This document shows positions 1-9,158 of a stretch of DNA of 64,000 nucleotides, piece by piece (the stretch's first letter is position 1; every line of letters begins with the position of its first letter). The DNA is from Lewinellaceae bacterium (GTDB lineage Bacteria > Bacteroidota > Bacteroidia > Chitinophagales > Saprospiraceae): the NCBI GenBank assembly GCA_020636325.1, contig JACJYC010000013.1:124001-188000 (forward strand), written 5' to 3'. The notes beneath the pieces are model-generated. The model had not been told where the DNA came from. It made no database searches and saw only the letters and a program-made list of their open reading frames with translations. The position numbers and the translations under genes were made by a program.

Positions 1-1383
1 ATCGACTACCTCGGTAGCGGGGTCCAGCAGAACCTGGGTCATGACCGACCGGGGCTGGTAGGCGCTGATCACGAGGTCGTTTTCCCTGATGTTCATTCCG
101 GCGGTTGCACCGGACTGATAATCGTAACCGCGCACATTAACGGCCGTTTTGGCTTTCCCGTACCGGATGCCGTTTTTATCCAGCAGTTCGCACAGGGCCC
201 GGATGCGGCCTTCCGGATTGGATCCTTTGATGACGTAGGTTTTGTATTTGCCCTTGGGGCTGGTCATTGACTGGGAGAAGTAATCGGAGAAGTTTTGCAA
301 CAGGCGCGCCGCATTTTTGGAGGCCATTTCGATCGTCGAAAGCGAAGTGGCGCGGTGGTGGGCTACCCGGTCGTAGAGCGTAAGCGTATCGCCGTTCATC
401 ATTTCAATGGCCCGGCCTGCGCGGCTGTGTCCGCCCTGTTCGTAGGTCATGCCGATGGCGCCGTTGAAGGTCGGGTAGGTGTCGCCGTAGCTGGGATAAA
501 GCAGGTCAAATACTTCTTTGGTGAAATACAACCAGCCGTTCTTGTCGAAGTATTTGGCGTGATTTTTACCGATCTCCACCTGAAAGTCGGCCTGGAATTT
601 CGTGATGAATTTATGGTACGGTTGAGCGGCAGGCGCAAAATAATAGGGGTTGTTATAGAATTGTTCGTGCAGGTCGGCATGTATCTGAGGCATCCATTTG
701 AGGTACATGACTGCCCGTTGCTGCGATTCCACCTGGGTCTGCCAGGCCCAATCCCGGTTGAGGTCAAAGAGGTAGTGGTTTACGCGGCCGCCGGGCCAGG
801 GTTCGATATGTTCCCTGACCGACGGATTGGGGTTCGGATTCAGGGAAGCAGTCTGGCGGTACCAATTGGAATACCGGTTATACCCGTCGGGGTTGATGGA
901 CGGATCCAGGATGACCAGGGTATTCCTGAGCCAGGCCTGGGTCTCCGGGTTAGCGGTATTGGCCAGATCGTAGAGAACGCCCATGCTGGCTTCCGACCCG
1001 GCCGCTTCATTGCCATGGACGCTGTAACTCAGCCAGACCACCGCGATTTCCAGGCCGGGGTCCGGATTACCGGGCAACAAGCCGGCCCGGCGCAGGTTGT
1101 TTTCCCGGATCGCATCCAGCCGCGCCAGGTTTTCCGGCGTGGAAACAAAGGCCATCAGCAGCGGCCGTTTCTCATTGGTAGAGCCGTATTGCGTCAATTT
1201 GACATTAGGGCTGTTGGCCGCCACATATTCAAAATAATCCACCAATAAGTGGTGCGGCGTGAAGGTTTCGCCCAATTGATGGGGTAAAAACTGGCCCGGC
1301 GTCTTAAGCTGGGCAAAGGCGTTATTTGCGATGGAAAGGACCAGAAGAAAACATCCGATCAGGCAGGCGTTTGTTTTTCTCAT
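1..1383 (-). CDS. Secreted zinc carboxypeptidase, M14 family (3' end outside window)
   Basis: Read from the reverse strand, an open frame begins with ATG at 1383 and is still open at base 1 (461 codons seen). Residues 1-24 form a signal peptide ending AFA before Q25, so the protein is exported. M14 hallmarks follow in order: HGNEAAG with zinc ligands H123 and E126, NPDGYNR at 164-170, DLNRDW at 207-212 (the Asn-Arg pair that binds the substrate carboxylate), and HADLHE at 235-240 supplying the third zinc ligand. The catalytic glutamate would lie further on. Bacteroidota homologues are around 800-900 residues, so roughly half is visible. Likely role: periplasmic or extracellular peptide trimming. 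It lies downstream of hppA on the same strand but behind a terminator-like hairpin, so it is probably transcribed separately. Confidence 0.9.
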   Translation of the reverse strand, partial: MRKTNACLIGCFLLVLSIANNAFAQLKTPGQFLPHQLGETFTPHHLLVDYFEYVAANSPNVKLTQYGSTNEKRPLLMAFVSTPENLARLDAIRENNLRRAGLLPGNPDPGLEIAVVWLSYSVHGNEAAGSEASMGVLYDLANTANPETQAWLRNTLVILDPSINPDGYNRYSNWYRQTASLNPNPNPSVREHIEPWPGGRVNHYLFDLNRDWAWQTQVESQQRAVMYLKWMPQIHADLHEQFYNNPYYFAPAAQPYHKFITKFQADFQVEIGKNHAKYFDKNGWLYFTKEVFDLLYPSYGDTYPTFNGAIGMTYEQGGHSRAGRAIEMMNGDTLTLYDRVAHHRATSLSTIEMASKNAARLLQNFSDYFSQSMTSPKGKYKTYVIKGSNPEGRIRALCELLDKNGIRYGKAKTAVNVRGYDYQSGATAGMNIRENDLVISAYQPRSVMTQVLLDPATEVVD

Positions 1384-1460
1384 AATAGTAAAGGGCTTTT
1401 GTAGTCTGCAAAATATTAAAAGTTACGCTTATACCGGCTCAGGCCGGCGCCAAAAATGCA

Positions 1461-1495
1461 AAATCCGCAGGCACAATATAGGCGCCTGCGGATTT
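1461..1495 (-). terminator. Rho-independent-type terminator after hppA
   Basis: A perfect 12-bp inverted repeat (1461-1472 with 1484-1495, 11-nt loop) lies 30 bp after the hppA stop. Read on the minus strand, the second arm runs into T-rich sequence (ATTTTGCATTTTT), as expected of an intrinsic terminator. It separates hppA from the peptidase gene. Confidence 0.75.
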
Positions 1496-1524
1496 GTTAT
1501 CTGTCATACCGGAGTATCGGGCGA

Positions 1525-3720
1525 TTACAACAGCGGTGCAATCACCAGGGCGACAACCGACATCAGTTTCAACAGAATGTTCAGCGAGGGGCCGGAAGTA
1601 TCCTTGAACGGATCGCCAACCGTATCGCCGACAACGGCCGCTTTGTGCGGATCGGAACCCTTGTAGTATTTTTTGCCGTCGATCTCGACGCCTTCTTCGA
1701 ACATTTTCTTGGCGTTGTCCCAGGCACCGCCGGCGTTGGACTGGAAGATGGCCATCAGAACGCCGGAAACGGTTACGCCCGCGAGCAGGCCGCCCAGCAT
1801 TTCAGCGCCGCCGAGGAAACCGACCAGTACCGGAGCGGTCACGGCCAGCAGGCCCGGAACCACCATTTCGCGGATAGCCGCCTTGGTGGAGATCTCCACG
1901 CATTTGCCGTATTCGGCTTTGCCGTCAGCTGCTTCGAAGGTCTTTCTATCGGCATCGCTCCAGGTATCCATTTCTTTGCCGTCGTTCTTGCGCATGACTT
2001 CAAGCGCGGCTTTCAGGGCCGGAATATCGGCAAACTGGCGGCGAACCTCCTTGATCATCGACATGGCCGCACGACCGACAGCCTGCATGGCCAGGGCCGA
2101 GAACAGGAGCGGCAGCATGGCGCCTACGAACAGGCCGGCCATTACCGTGGGTTTGGAAACGTCGATCGAGGTGATGTGCGCAGTGGTCATGAAAGCGCCG
2201 AACAGGGCCAGCGCCGTCAAAGCGGCAGAACCGATGGCGAAGCCTTTGCCGATGGCGGCAGTGGTGTTGCCTACCGCGTCCAGCTTGTCGGTGCGGTTGC
2301 GGACCTCTTTGGGCAGTTCGCCCATTTCAGCGATACCGCCGGCGTTGTCGGAGATCGGACCGTAAGCGTCGACAGCCAGCTGGATGCCGGTATTGGAAAG
2401 CATGCCCACAGCGGCGATGGCGATGCCGTAAAGGCCGCCGAAGTAGAACGCGCCGATGATGGAAGCTGCGATGATAATGATCGGAATCGCCGTAGAGATC
2501 ATACCCATGCCGAGGCCGGCGATGATGTTGGTAGCAACACCCGTACCGGATTGCTTGACGATGGTGCGAACCGGGTAGGTGCCCGTACCGGTGAAATATT
2601 CGGTGATCATACCGATCAGCAGGCCGGCGACCAGACCGATGATGGTGGCGAAGAAAATGCCGTTGGCCGACATTTCGCGAACGATCGGGTTGTTGGCGGC
2701 GTCGCGGTAGAGTTGGTCTTCATAGGTCCAGGCGCCCGGCAGCATCCAGGTGATAATGAAATAGGAGGCAATGATCATGACGACGGACGACCCGAATTCG
2801 CCTACGTTAAGGGCTTTTTGCGGGTTGCCGCCTTCTTTGACCTTAACGAAGAAGGTACCGCCGATGGAGGTAACGATGCCGACAGCGGCCAGCACCAGCG
2901 GGAGCAGTACGGCGTTCAAACCCCCGAAATCGTTGGTGGCCTCGAATCCGGTCACGCCGATGAAGGCAGCGCCCAACACCATGGTACCGATGATGGAACC
3001 GACGTACGATTCGAAAAGGTCGGCGCCCATACCGGCTACGTCGCCGACGTTATCGCCGACGTTGTCCGCAATGGTAGCGGGGTTGAGCGGGTGGTCTTCA
3101 GGAATGCCGGCTTCGACTTTACCCACCAGGTCGGCGCCGACGTCGGCAGCTTTGGTGTAGATACCGCCGCCTACGCGGGCAAAGAGGGCGATAGATGAAG
3201 CGCCGAAGGAGAAGCCTGTGATCACGGTGATCACTTTGCCGGTGTCCCAGCCCATGCCGTTGTAGATCAAAAACAGCGTGCCGAGGCCCAGTACGCCGAG
3301 GCCTACCACGCCGAGGCCCATGACGGAGCCGCCGGCGAAAGCAACCTCAAGGGCTTTACCCAGGCTGGTACGCGCGGCGTTGGTGGTGCGCACGTTGGCT
3401 TTCGTCGCAACGCGCATGCCGATAAAGCCGGCGAGAGCCGAACAAACGGCGCCGACGATAAAGGACAAGGCGATCAAAGGAGAAGAGCCTTCGGTATTCC
3501 CGCTGATGCCCAGCAGAATGGCAACGGCTATGACAAAAACCGCCAGTACGCGGTATTCAGCTTTGAGGAAAGCCATGGCCCCTTCCGATATATTCTTGGC
3601 AATCCCTGCCATCCGCTCGGTGCCCTGGTCCTGCTTGGTGACCCAGGAAGAACGGAAAAAGGTAAATAACAGGGCTAAAACCCCAAATAAGGGGATGGCT
3701 AACGTAATTGTACTCGCCAT
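1525..3720 (-). CDS. hppA: Membrane-bound ion-translocating pyrophosphatase
   Basis: A 731-residue polytopic membrane protein of usual family length. It couples hydrolysis of pyrophosphate on the cytoplasmic face to pumping of H+ or Na+. The pyrophosphate/Mg-binding region is intact: DVGADLVGKVE at about 193-203, then the EDHPLNP and DNVGDNVGDVAG segments at about 208-230, and GDTVGDPFKDTSGPS near the C-terminus. The sequence GNTTAAIGK at 484-492 has alanine at position 488, where K+-independent enzymes carry lysine; this places it in the K+-dependent class. Na+ versus H+ specificity cannot be settled by eye. The start is ATG at 3720, 93 bp downstream of a good Bacteroidota promoter. Single-gene transcript by context. 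Confidence 0.97.
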   Translation of the reverse strand: MASTITLAIPLFGVLALLFTFFRSSWVTKQDQGTERMAGIAKNISEGAMAFLKAEYRVLAVFVIAVAILLGISGNTEGSSPLIALSFIVGAVCSALAGFIGMRVATKANVRTTNAARTSLGKALEVAFAGGSVMGLGVVGLGVLGLGTLFLIYNGMGWDTGKVITVITGFSFGASSIALFARVGGGIYTKAADVGADLVGKVEAGIPEDHPLNPATIADNVGDNVGDVAGMGADLFESYVGSIIGTMVLGAAFIGVTGFEATNDFGGLNAVLLPLVLAAVGIVTSIGGTFFVKVKEGGNPQKALNVGEFGSSVVMIIASYFIITWMLPGAWTYEDQLYRDAANNPIVREMSANGIFFATIIGLVAGLLIGMITEYFTGTGTYPVRTIVKQSGTGVATNIIAGLGMGMISTAIPIIIIAASIIGAFYFGGLYGIAIAAVGMLSNTGIQLAVDAYGPISDNAGGIAEMGELPKEVRNRTDKLDAVGNTTAAIGKGFAIGSAALTALALFGAFMTTAHITSIDVSKPTVMAGLFVGAMLPLLFSALAMQAVGRAAMSMIKEVRRQFADIPALKAALEVMRKNDGKEMDTWSDADRKTFEAADGKAEYGKCVEISTKAAIREMVVPGLLAVTAPVLVGFLGGAEMLGGLLAGVTVSGVLMAIFQSNAGGAWDNAKKMFEEGVEIDGKKYYKGSDPHKAAVVGDTVGDPFKDTSGPSLNILLKLMSVVALVIAPLL

Positions 3721-3812
3721 AATGGTTAATTTGCTTTAAGTTATGACTGATGTTGTCCGCACGTTGTCCCGCAAGCAGGGTTGAATAGTGCGGAAATTTC
3801 TGTTTCGGAGCG

Positions 3813-3843
3813 CAAAAGTAATCCAATTTTACGTTTTGACAAA
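3813..3843 (-). promoter_or_regulatory. Bacteroidota-type promoter for hppA
   Basis: On the minus strand TTTG (3843-3840) is followed after 19 bp by TACTTTTG (3820-3813), matching the primary sigma consensus TTTG-N19-TAnnTTTG of Bacteroidota. The hppA ATG lies about 90 bp downstream, implying a leader of roughly 85 nt. Confidence 0.7.
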
Positions 3844-3960
3844 TATTTGCAGGACCTACTGTTTTGGAATTCAGCAATCTATTTCCGGCAATCCCGCATT
3901 CCTCGCGTTTTATGCCGCATATCCTCGCGTTTCCCGCATAAACGGCAGATATTACGGCTT

Positions 3961-4779
3961 TTACAACCGGCGCAGCACTTCCGCGACAATTGCCCTCATA
4001 TCCGGCTCGACCGCCCGTACCGCGTTGATCACATCCTCGGCAGTCGTCGGGACAATTGCAGAGACGGGGAGGCTCTTATTGGCGACCACCGAAAGGACAA
4101 AAACCGGCAAATCCATGTGGCGCGCCACCAATACTTCGGGCACTGTGGACATCCCGACCACATCGGCGCCGATGGTGCGCAGGTACAGGGATTCGGCCGG
4201 GGTTTCCAGATTGGGTCCTTGCAAGCCGAGATAGACCCCTTCGCGGGCGCGAATGCCCCGGTCGGCCGCGATCCCGAGGGCTATGGCGTTGAGGGCGCGG
4301 TCGTAGGTGCCCAGCATATCCGGAAACCGGGGGCCAAGGCGTTCGTCGTTGTGGCCCCGCAACGGATTTTCCGGTTGCAGGTTGATGTGGTCGCGGACGA
4401 AGACGATCTCTCCGGTCTCCATATCCTCCACCAGCCCGCCGGACGCATTGGAAATGACCAGCCGTTCGATGCCCAGGAATTTCAGGACCCGCACCGGGAA
4501 GGTGACCTGCTGCATGGAGTAGCCTTCGTAATAGTGAAACCGCCCGGCCATTGCAACAACGGGTATGCCTTCAAGACGCCCCAGGATCAGCCGGCTGCGA
4601 TGACCCGGCGCCGTGGATTCCGGGAAATGCGGTATCTCACCATAGGCGATCTCTGTTTCGATGTCGATTTCGTCGGCCAGGCCGCTGAGTCCGGTCCCGA
4701 GTATGATCCCGAAGCGGGGCTGAAACCCGGATCTGGACCGGATGAAGCGGACGGCTTCCTGTATCTGATCGTAGAGCAT
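3961..4779 (-). CDS. punA: Purine nucleoside phosphorylase (trimeric type)
   Basis: A 272-residue cytoplasmic enzyme that cleaves purine (deoxy)ribonucleosides with phosphate to a free base and (deoxy)ribose-1-phosphate. Visible motifs are ILGTGLSGLAD near the N-terminus (phosphate loop), TAPGHRSRLILG, GRFHYYEGYS (active-site His of the trimeric class), SNASGG, and GPNLETPAE containing the purine-binding Glu. I chose ATG 4779 (MLYDQIQEA), which is preceded by an A-rich stretch; an in-frame TTG 15 bp upstream is less likely. The 240 bp to hppA hold the hppA promoter and a 10-bp direct repeat, so the two genes are probably separate transcripts. Confidence 0.93.
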   Translation of the reverse strand: MLYDQIQEAVRFIRSRSGFQPRFGIILGTGLSGLADEIDIETEIAYGEIPHFPESTAPGHRSRLILGRLEGIPVVAMAGRFHYYEGYSMQQVTFPVRVLKFLGIERLVISNASGGLVEDMETGEIVFVRDHINLQPENPLRGHNDERLGPRFPDMLGTYDRALNAIALGIAADRGIRAREGVYLGLQGPNLETPAESLYLRTIGADVVGMSTVPEVLVARHMDLPVFVLSVVANKSLPVSAIVPTTAEDVINAVRAVEPDMRAIVAEVLRRL

Positions 4780-4902
4780 GTTTTTTGGGGGCAAGATAGG
4801 AAGATTACCGGAGACGGGGCCCGGCAGCTTCGCCGGACGGTGGACGGATGGTTGGGCGGACGATATAGCTTCGACTTCGCTCAGCTACCCGACTGCCCAC
4901 TA

Positions 4903-5015
4903 CCCCCCTCCTCCGCTGAAGCTGCGGCCACCGGGCGACGAAGCTTTCGGCGAAGTTGCCGGGCGGAGACTGCCCACTGCCCACTGCCCACTGACAACTG
5001 ACAACTGACCACTGC
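4903..5015. repeat. Composite repeat copy 1: ~67-bp element plus heptamer array
   Basis: Bases 4903-4970 are nearly identical (about four differences) to the reverse complement of 18928-18994. The element contains two copies of CCGGGCG and the palindromic core GAAGCTTTC. Directly attached at 4969-5015 is a seven-base tandem array of the form ACTGCCC/ACTGACA (about six units); short copies of the same unit also precede the element near 4892. It sits between the divergently transcribed punA and peptide-transporter genes. The rest of 4780-5192 shows no gene. An A+T-rich tract at about 5090-5190 probably holds the transporter promoter. Confidence 0.85.
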
Positions 5016-5192
5016 AAGGCGGTATCGGATCGTTAAAGAATGCTTAAAATTGCTTCCCGGATAGGCCCGCGTCAAAATAACGATTGGAAAATTACCGCCG
5101 TATAACTGCAAATCGTTTATCTTTAGCCCATCCATAAAAATTTTATTCTTTCATTGTCCAAAAAAGACAATCTAACCAACATTTGAACGACC

Positions 5193-6674
5193 ATGAGTAA
5201 AGACTTCCTAGGACACCCGCGCGGGCTTGCAACCCTGTTTTTTACCGAGATGTGGGAGCGATTCAGTTATTACGGCGGACGGGCCATGCTGATCCTTTAT
5301 ATGACAGCTGCCGTTACGGATCAAAATCCGGGCCTCGGGCTTTCGGTGTTAGAAGCAGGCGCCCTTTACGGGTTGTATACCGCGGTAGTCTATATGACCA
5401 ACCTGCCCGGCGGATGGATCGCCGATAAATTCCTCGGCGCGCGCAACGCTGTTTTTTACGGCGGCCTGATCATAGCCCTGGGGAATTTATGCCTTGCCAT
5501 ACCGGGCGGCAGAACGCCGTTCTATATCGGCCTTGCGCTCAATTCCATCGGTACGGGCCTGCTGAAACCCAACGTCAGTACCATGGTGGGGTCCTTGTAC
5601 TCGAAGGACGACAAGCGGCGGGATTCCGCTTTCTCCATATTCTACATGGGCATCAACCTGGGCGCCTTCCTGGCGCCGCTGATCGCCGGCTGGTTCGGCC
5701 AGCGGGTCAACTGGCATGCGGGCTTCCTGGTGGTAGCCATCGGCATGGTCCTGGGGTTGATCCAGTACAGGCTGGGCGCAAAACACCTGGGCGACGCCGG
5801 ATTATTGAAACCGTCCAATAATTCGCCGGAAGAAAATACCAAACAAAAGGCTTCCCTGCGAAACGGCCTGATCGGGCTCGTTGCCGGCGCTGCGGTGCTG
5901 GTGCTGCTGGATATGCTCAACATTTATCCGCTGACCATCAACAGCGTGTCCAACATCGTGGGTGTTCTGCTGATCCTTGTCCCATTCGTTTACTTCGGTT
6001 TTCTGTTCACTACGGGCGGCTTCACCGCTCCGGAAAAAAACCGGATCGCAGCCATTATCATCTTCTTCCTGGCAGCCGCTTTGTTTTGGTCGGCGTTTGA
6101 ACAGGCCGGCTCAACCCTCAATCTTTTTGCCGACCGGTACACCAATAACAAAGTGTTCGGCGCTGAGTTTCCTTCAACCTGGTGGCAATCCGTCAACTCC
6201 ATCTGGATCATTGCCTTGTCGCCGGTGTTTGCCTGGTTATGGCTGAAATTGAACAATGCCGGGAAGGAACCGTCAACCCCGATGAAGTTCACGTTGGGTC
6301 TTCTGTTTGTAGGCCTCGGCTTCCTGCTGCTGGTACCCGCCGCCCAGATGCTGAACAGCGGTGTGGAAAAAGTAGGCGTCCAATGGCTGCTGGCCGTGTA
6401 TTTCATCCATACGGTCGGTGAGCTTTGCCTGTCGCCTGTAGGCCTGAGCGCTATGACCAAGCTGGCGCCGGAGCGCATCGTCGGCCAGATGATGGGCATT
6501 TGGTTCATGGGGGCTGCACTGGGCAATTATATCGGCGGCCGGGTCGGCGGCATGTTCGAATCCTTCCCGCTGAAAAACATATTCTTTGCCGTATTCTGCA
6601 CCAGCCTGGCGGCTTCCGTCATCATGTTCGTCCTGATCCGGTGGATGAAGCGGTTGATGGGGGAGGTGAAATAA
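5193..6674 (+). CDS. POT/PTR-family proton-coupled peptide transporter
   Basis: A 493-residue major-facilitator protein with about twelve to fourteen hydrophobic segments. The family signature ExxERFSYYG is at residues 19-28 (E19, E22, R23), essential for proton coupling in characterised POTs. The second signature, around GIGTGLLKPNVST, and the FYMGINLGAF stretch are also present, as is FWSAFEQAGSTLNLFAD in the C-terminal half. It imports di- and tripeptides across the inner membrane. The ATG at 5193 follows AT-rich sequence. A second POT gene follows 81 bp later on the same strand, separated by a short repeat array. Confidence 0.95.
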   Translation: MSKDFLGHPRGLATLFFTEMWERFSYYGGRAMLILYMTAAVTDQNPGLGLSVLEAGALYGLYTAVVYMTNLPGGWIADKFLGARNAVFYGGLIIALGNLCLAIPGGRTPFYIGLALNSIGTGLLKPNVSTMVGSLYSKDDKRRDSAFSIFYMGINLGAFLAPLIAGWFGQRVNWHAGFLVVAIGMVLGLIQYRLGAKHLGDAGLLKPSNNSPEENTKQKASLRNGLIGLVAGAAVLVLLDMLNIYPLTINSVSNIVGVLLILVPFVYFGFLFTTGGFTAPEKNRIAAIIIFFLAAALFWSAFEQAGSTLNLFADRYTNNKVFGAEFPSTWWQSVNSIWIIALSPVFAWLWLKLNNAGKEPSTPMKFTLGLLFVGLGFLLLVPAAQMLNSGVEKVGVQWLLAVYFIHTVGELCLSPVGLSAMTKLAPERIVGQMMGIWFMGAALGNYIGGRVGGMFESFPLKNIFFAVFCTSLAASVIMFVLIRWMKRLMGEVK

Positions 6675-6675
6675 A

Positions 6676-6718
6676 TATAGAGGGGTGAGAGAGGTGAGAA
6701 AAGTGAGAGGGGTGAGAG
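6676..6718. repeat. Short tandem repeat, GGTGAGAG-type (period ~9)
   Basis: Four imperfect nine-base units (GGGTGAGAG, AGGTGAGAA, AAGTGAGAG, GGGTGAGAG) start right after the stop codon of the first transporter. The same unit type recurs at 51234-51314. Confidence 0.8.
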
Positions 6719-6755
6719 CCCGTTAATCGCTACGTACCATTTACGACTAAAAGAC

Positions 6756-8516
6756 ATGACTCAAACATTTGGCGGTTCCGTTACCAACCAAAAAACGATC
6801 CTGCAACACCCGGTCGGGTTATTTGTGCTCTTTTTTACGGAGATGTGGGAGCGGTTCAGTTATTACGGCATGCGGGCCATCCTGGTGCTGTTTCTGACCA
6901 GCAAGGTCATGAAGGGCGGTTTCGGCTGGGACAGCGCCGACGCGCTTGTGCTGTACGGCTGGTACACGGGGTTGGTCTACCTTACGCCCCTGATCGGCGG
7001 ATGGATCGCGGATAATTTCATCGGCTCTCGAAACGGGGTCGTGATCGGCGCTTTGGTCATGACGCTGGGGCATGCTTCCCTGGCCATGGAATCGCATTTC
7101 TTTTTTTATCTGGGTATCCTTTTGCTGATTGTGGGCAACGGCTTTTTCAAACCCAATATCGTACCCATCGTCGGGCAGATGTACCCGGACGGCAGCCCGC
7201 TGAAAGACGGCGCCTACACCGTTTTCTATATGGCGGTCAATGCCGGCGCTTTTTTCGGCATGCTGATCTGCGGCTGGCTGGGCGAGACCAAGGGCTGGAG
7301 CTACGGATTCGGCGCTGCGGGCATTTTCATGTTCTTCGGCTTGCTGCAATTCTATTTCGGTCAGAAAATATTCGGGGATATCGGCACCAAACCGTCGGCG
7401 GAGAAAAAGGATATGACGCCCGCTGAAAAATTTGGGGAAAAGCAGGTCGACTGGACCAACAATGATTCCGGCTTTTTCATCGGCTCGCTTGCGCTGGCGG
7501 TCCTGACGGTCATCGCTTCTATGAATTTCGACCGGATCTGCCTGGCCGTCGGCCTTGATCCGTCCATGGTCTGGCTCAGGGCGGTCATGATGCTGCCGTT
7601 TATCATCCTGATGACCTATTTTGTCATTCAACGCCTCAGGAAGTACCCGCCGGTTGAACGCGACCGGCTGGGGGTCATCGCCATTTTCGCCTTTTTCGTC
7701 ATCTTTTTCTGGCTGTCCTTCGAACAGGCCGGCGGCAGCCTCACCATTTTTGCCCGTGATTTTACCCAAAGGGTGCTGGCTACGCCTGCCTCCGTCAATG
7801 CATTCCGGTATGTGAGCCTGGCGCTGACCTTCCTCCCGATGGTCATTCTGACCTGGGCCATTACCCAGCTCGGGATCAAGATCGGGCGAAAATACCCGCT
7901 GACCATCCTGTTTACAGCCCTGAGCTTTGCGCTGATCTGGCTGATCGTGATCAAGATCAATGTGGAGAATTTCGAAAACACCTCGGCCGAAGTGCCGGCT
8001 TCCTGGTTCGGCAGCCTCAACGGCTTCTTTATCATTACGCTGGGGCCTTTGTTTTCCGCTTTCTGGGTATGGATGAGCAAGATCAACAAGAACCCTTCAG
8101 GGCCTATCAAATTCGGCGCCGGGTTGTTGCTCCTGGGGCTGGGTTTTGTTGGACTGGTGATCGCCTCTTCGGGCATTCCCAAGGGCGCGACGGCCGCTTC
8201 GGTCAGCATGCTCTGGATCGTTCTGTTCTATTTGTTGCAGACCATGGGTGAGCTCTGCCTGTCTCCGGTCGGCCTGGCTTTTGTCAACAAGCTGTCGCCC
8301 AAGCGGCTGATGGCCCTGATGTTCGGGGTATGGCACCTGGCCAACTTTGTCGCCAATACCTTGTCCGGGATCGTCGGCAGTTATATGGACCAGGTTTCTC
8401 AGAACAGCTCCATGTCGGGCTTTTTCACCATTTTTGTCGGCATCACCTTCAGCGCGGGCATCCTGCTGATCCTGTTGAACAAACCGCTGAAACGGATGAT
8501 GCATGGAATCAATTAA
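6756..8516 (+). CDS. POT/PTR-family proton-coupled peptide transporter (second copy)
   Basis: 586 residues, about 90 longer than the preceding paralogue because of extra loops and helices in the middle and C-terminal half. ExxERFSYYG is at 29-38 (E29, E32, R33), followed by VGNGFFKPNIVPIVG and FYMAVNAGAFFG; FWLSFEQAGGSLTIFA mirrors the sister protein's C-terminal motif. Role: inner-membrane uptake of small peptides. The sequence divergence between the two transporters suggests different peptide preferences rather than a recent duplication. Possibly cotranscribed with the first. Confidence 0.94.
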   Translation: MTQTFGGSVTNQKTILQHPVGLFVLFFTEMWERFSYYGMRAILVLFLTSKVMKGGFGWDSADALVLYGWYTGLVYLTPLIGGWIADNFIGSRNGVVIGALVMTLGHASLAMESHFFFYLGILLLIVGNGFFKPNIVPIVGQMYPDGSPLKDGAYTVFYMAVNAGAFFGMLICGWLGETKGWSYGFGAAGIFMFFGLLQFYFGQKIFGDIGTKPSAEKKDMTPAEKFGEKQVDWTNNDSGFFIGSLALAVLTVIASMNFDRICLAVGLDPSMVWLRAVMMLPFIILMTYFVIQRLRKYPPVERDRLGVIAIFAFFVIFFWLSFEQAGGSLTIFARDFTQRVLATPASVNAFRYVSLALTFLPMVILTWAITQLGIKIGRKYPLTILFTALSFALIWLIVIKINVENFENTSAEVPASWFGSLNGFFIITLGPLFSAFWVWMSKINKNPSGPIKFGAGLLLLGLGFVGLVIASSGIPKGATAASVSMLWIVLFYLLQTMGELCLSPVGLAFVNKLSPKRLMALMFGVWHLANFVANTLSGIVGSYMDQVSQNSSMSGFFTIFVGITFSAGILLILLNKPLKRMMHGIN

Positions 8517-8517
8517 A

Positions 8518-8614
8518 ATTATTTGATTGCGTCGATTGTAAGAATGTCCCGAATGATTCGATTCAATCGGCAAAATCGAATCATTCGGATTAATTGAATA
8601 ATCGAATCAATTTT
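8518..8614. repeat. TCGATT-type short repeat with a perfect 15-bp inverted repeat
   Basis: Several copies of the word TCGATT/AATCGA surround a perfect inverted repeat (8549-8563 with 8574-8588, 10-nt loop). It fills the gap between the second transporter and the next gene, could form a stable RNA hairpin, and may end the transporter transcript even though it has no clear T-tract. The same word family recurs after clpP (14841-14958). Confidence 0.75.
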
Positions 8615-8617
8615 TTG

Positions 8618-9076
8618 ATGAAAAACGAATTCAAACAAACCATTCTCCTATACTGGGCCTTGCTGGCCGGACAGATCATCTTTGCCCTGGTGGTGGTTTT
8701 CATGACCAAATCCAACACGGATGCCGCTTTGAGCTGGCCGTCCGGGAGCTTTCCCGGGGTTATCGGCCCGGTCGTGGTGCTGGCGGGATTGATGGGCGCC
8801 CGGACCGTTAACCAGATGAACATGAAAAATGCGCCTGAAAACGCCCCTTTGCCGGAAAAAGTGTCGCATTTCCGCAAATCCGTCATCATGCGGTCTGCCC
8901 TTATTGAAGGGTGCAACCTGTTCATGGTGGTGCTCACCTTATTGGATGCCAATTTGTTCTGGATCCTGTGTTTTGCCGCGGGCATACTGGGGTTCTGGTT
9001 CTTTAAGCCGACCCTGGAAGAGTTTTCCGAAAATTACAAACTGACCTACCAGGATTTGCAGGAAATACAGCGCTGA
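8618..9076 (+). CDS. Small integral membrane protein of unknown function
   Basis: 152 residues from ATG 8618 (MKNEFKQTILLYW); an in-frame TTG at 8594 lies inside the repeat and is unlikely to be used. Hydrophobic segments are visible at about 7-29, 46-64 and 93-125 (the last long enough for two helices), giving three or four membrane passes. The C-terminus is charged and likely cytoplasmic. No family is recognised. Its position after two peptide transporters may be chance, since a hairpin-forming repeat intervenes. Confidence 0.75.
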   Translation: MKNEFKQTILLYWALLAGQIIFALVVVFMTKSNTDAALSWPSGSFPGVIGPVVVLAGLMGARTVNQMNMKNAPENAPLPEKVSHFRKSVIMRSALIEGCNLFMVVLTLLDANLFWILCFAAGILGFWFFKPTLEEFSENYKLTYQDLQEIQR

Positions 9077-9158
9077 CCCGCAGCAAGCCGGCTGAAAATG
9101 AACGCCTTGGAAGCATCCTTCAGGCATTTTTTTTGTATTTTACCCCAAAAATGAGTCT

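Noticed and set aside
1456..3198. A 580-codon open frame antisense to hppA
   Set aside because: Low-complexity Gly/Asp/His/Arg composition caused by the codon pattern of the conserved gene on the other strand; hppA is unmistakable.
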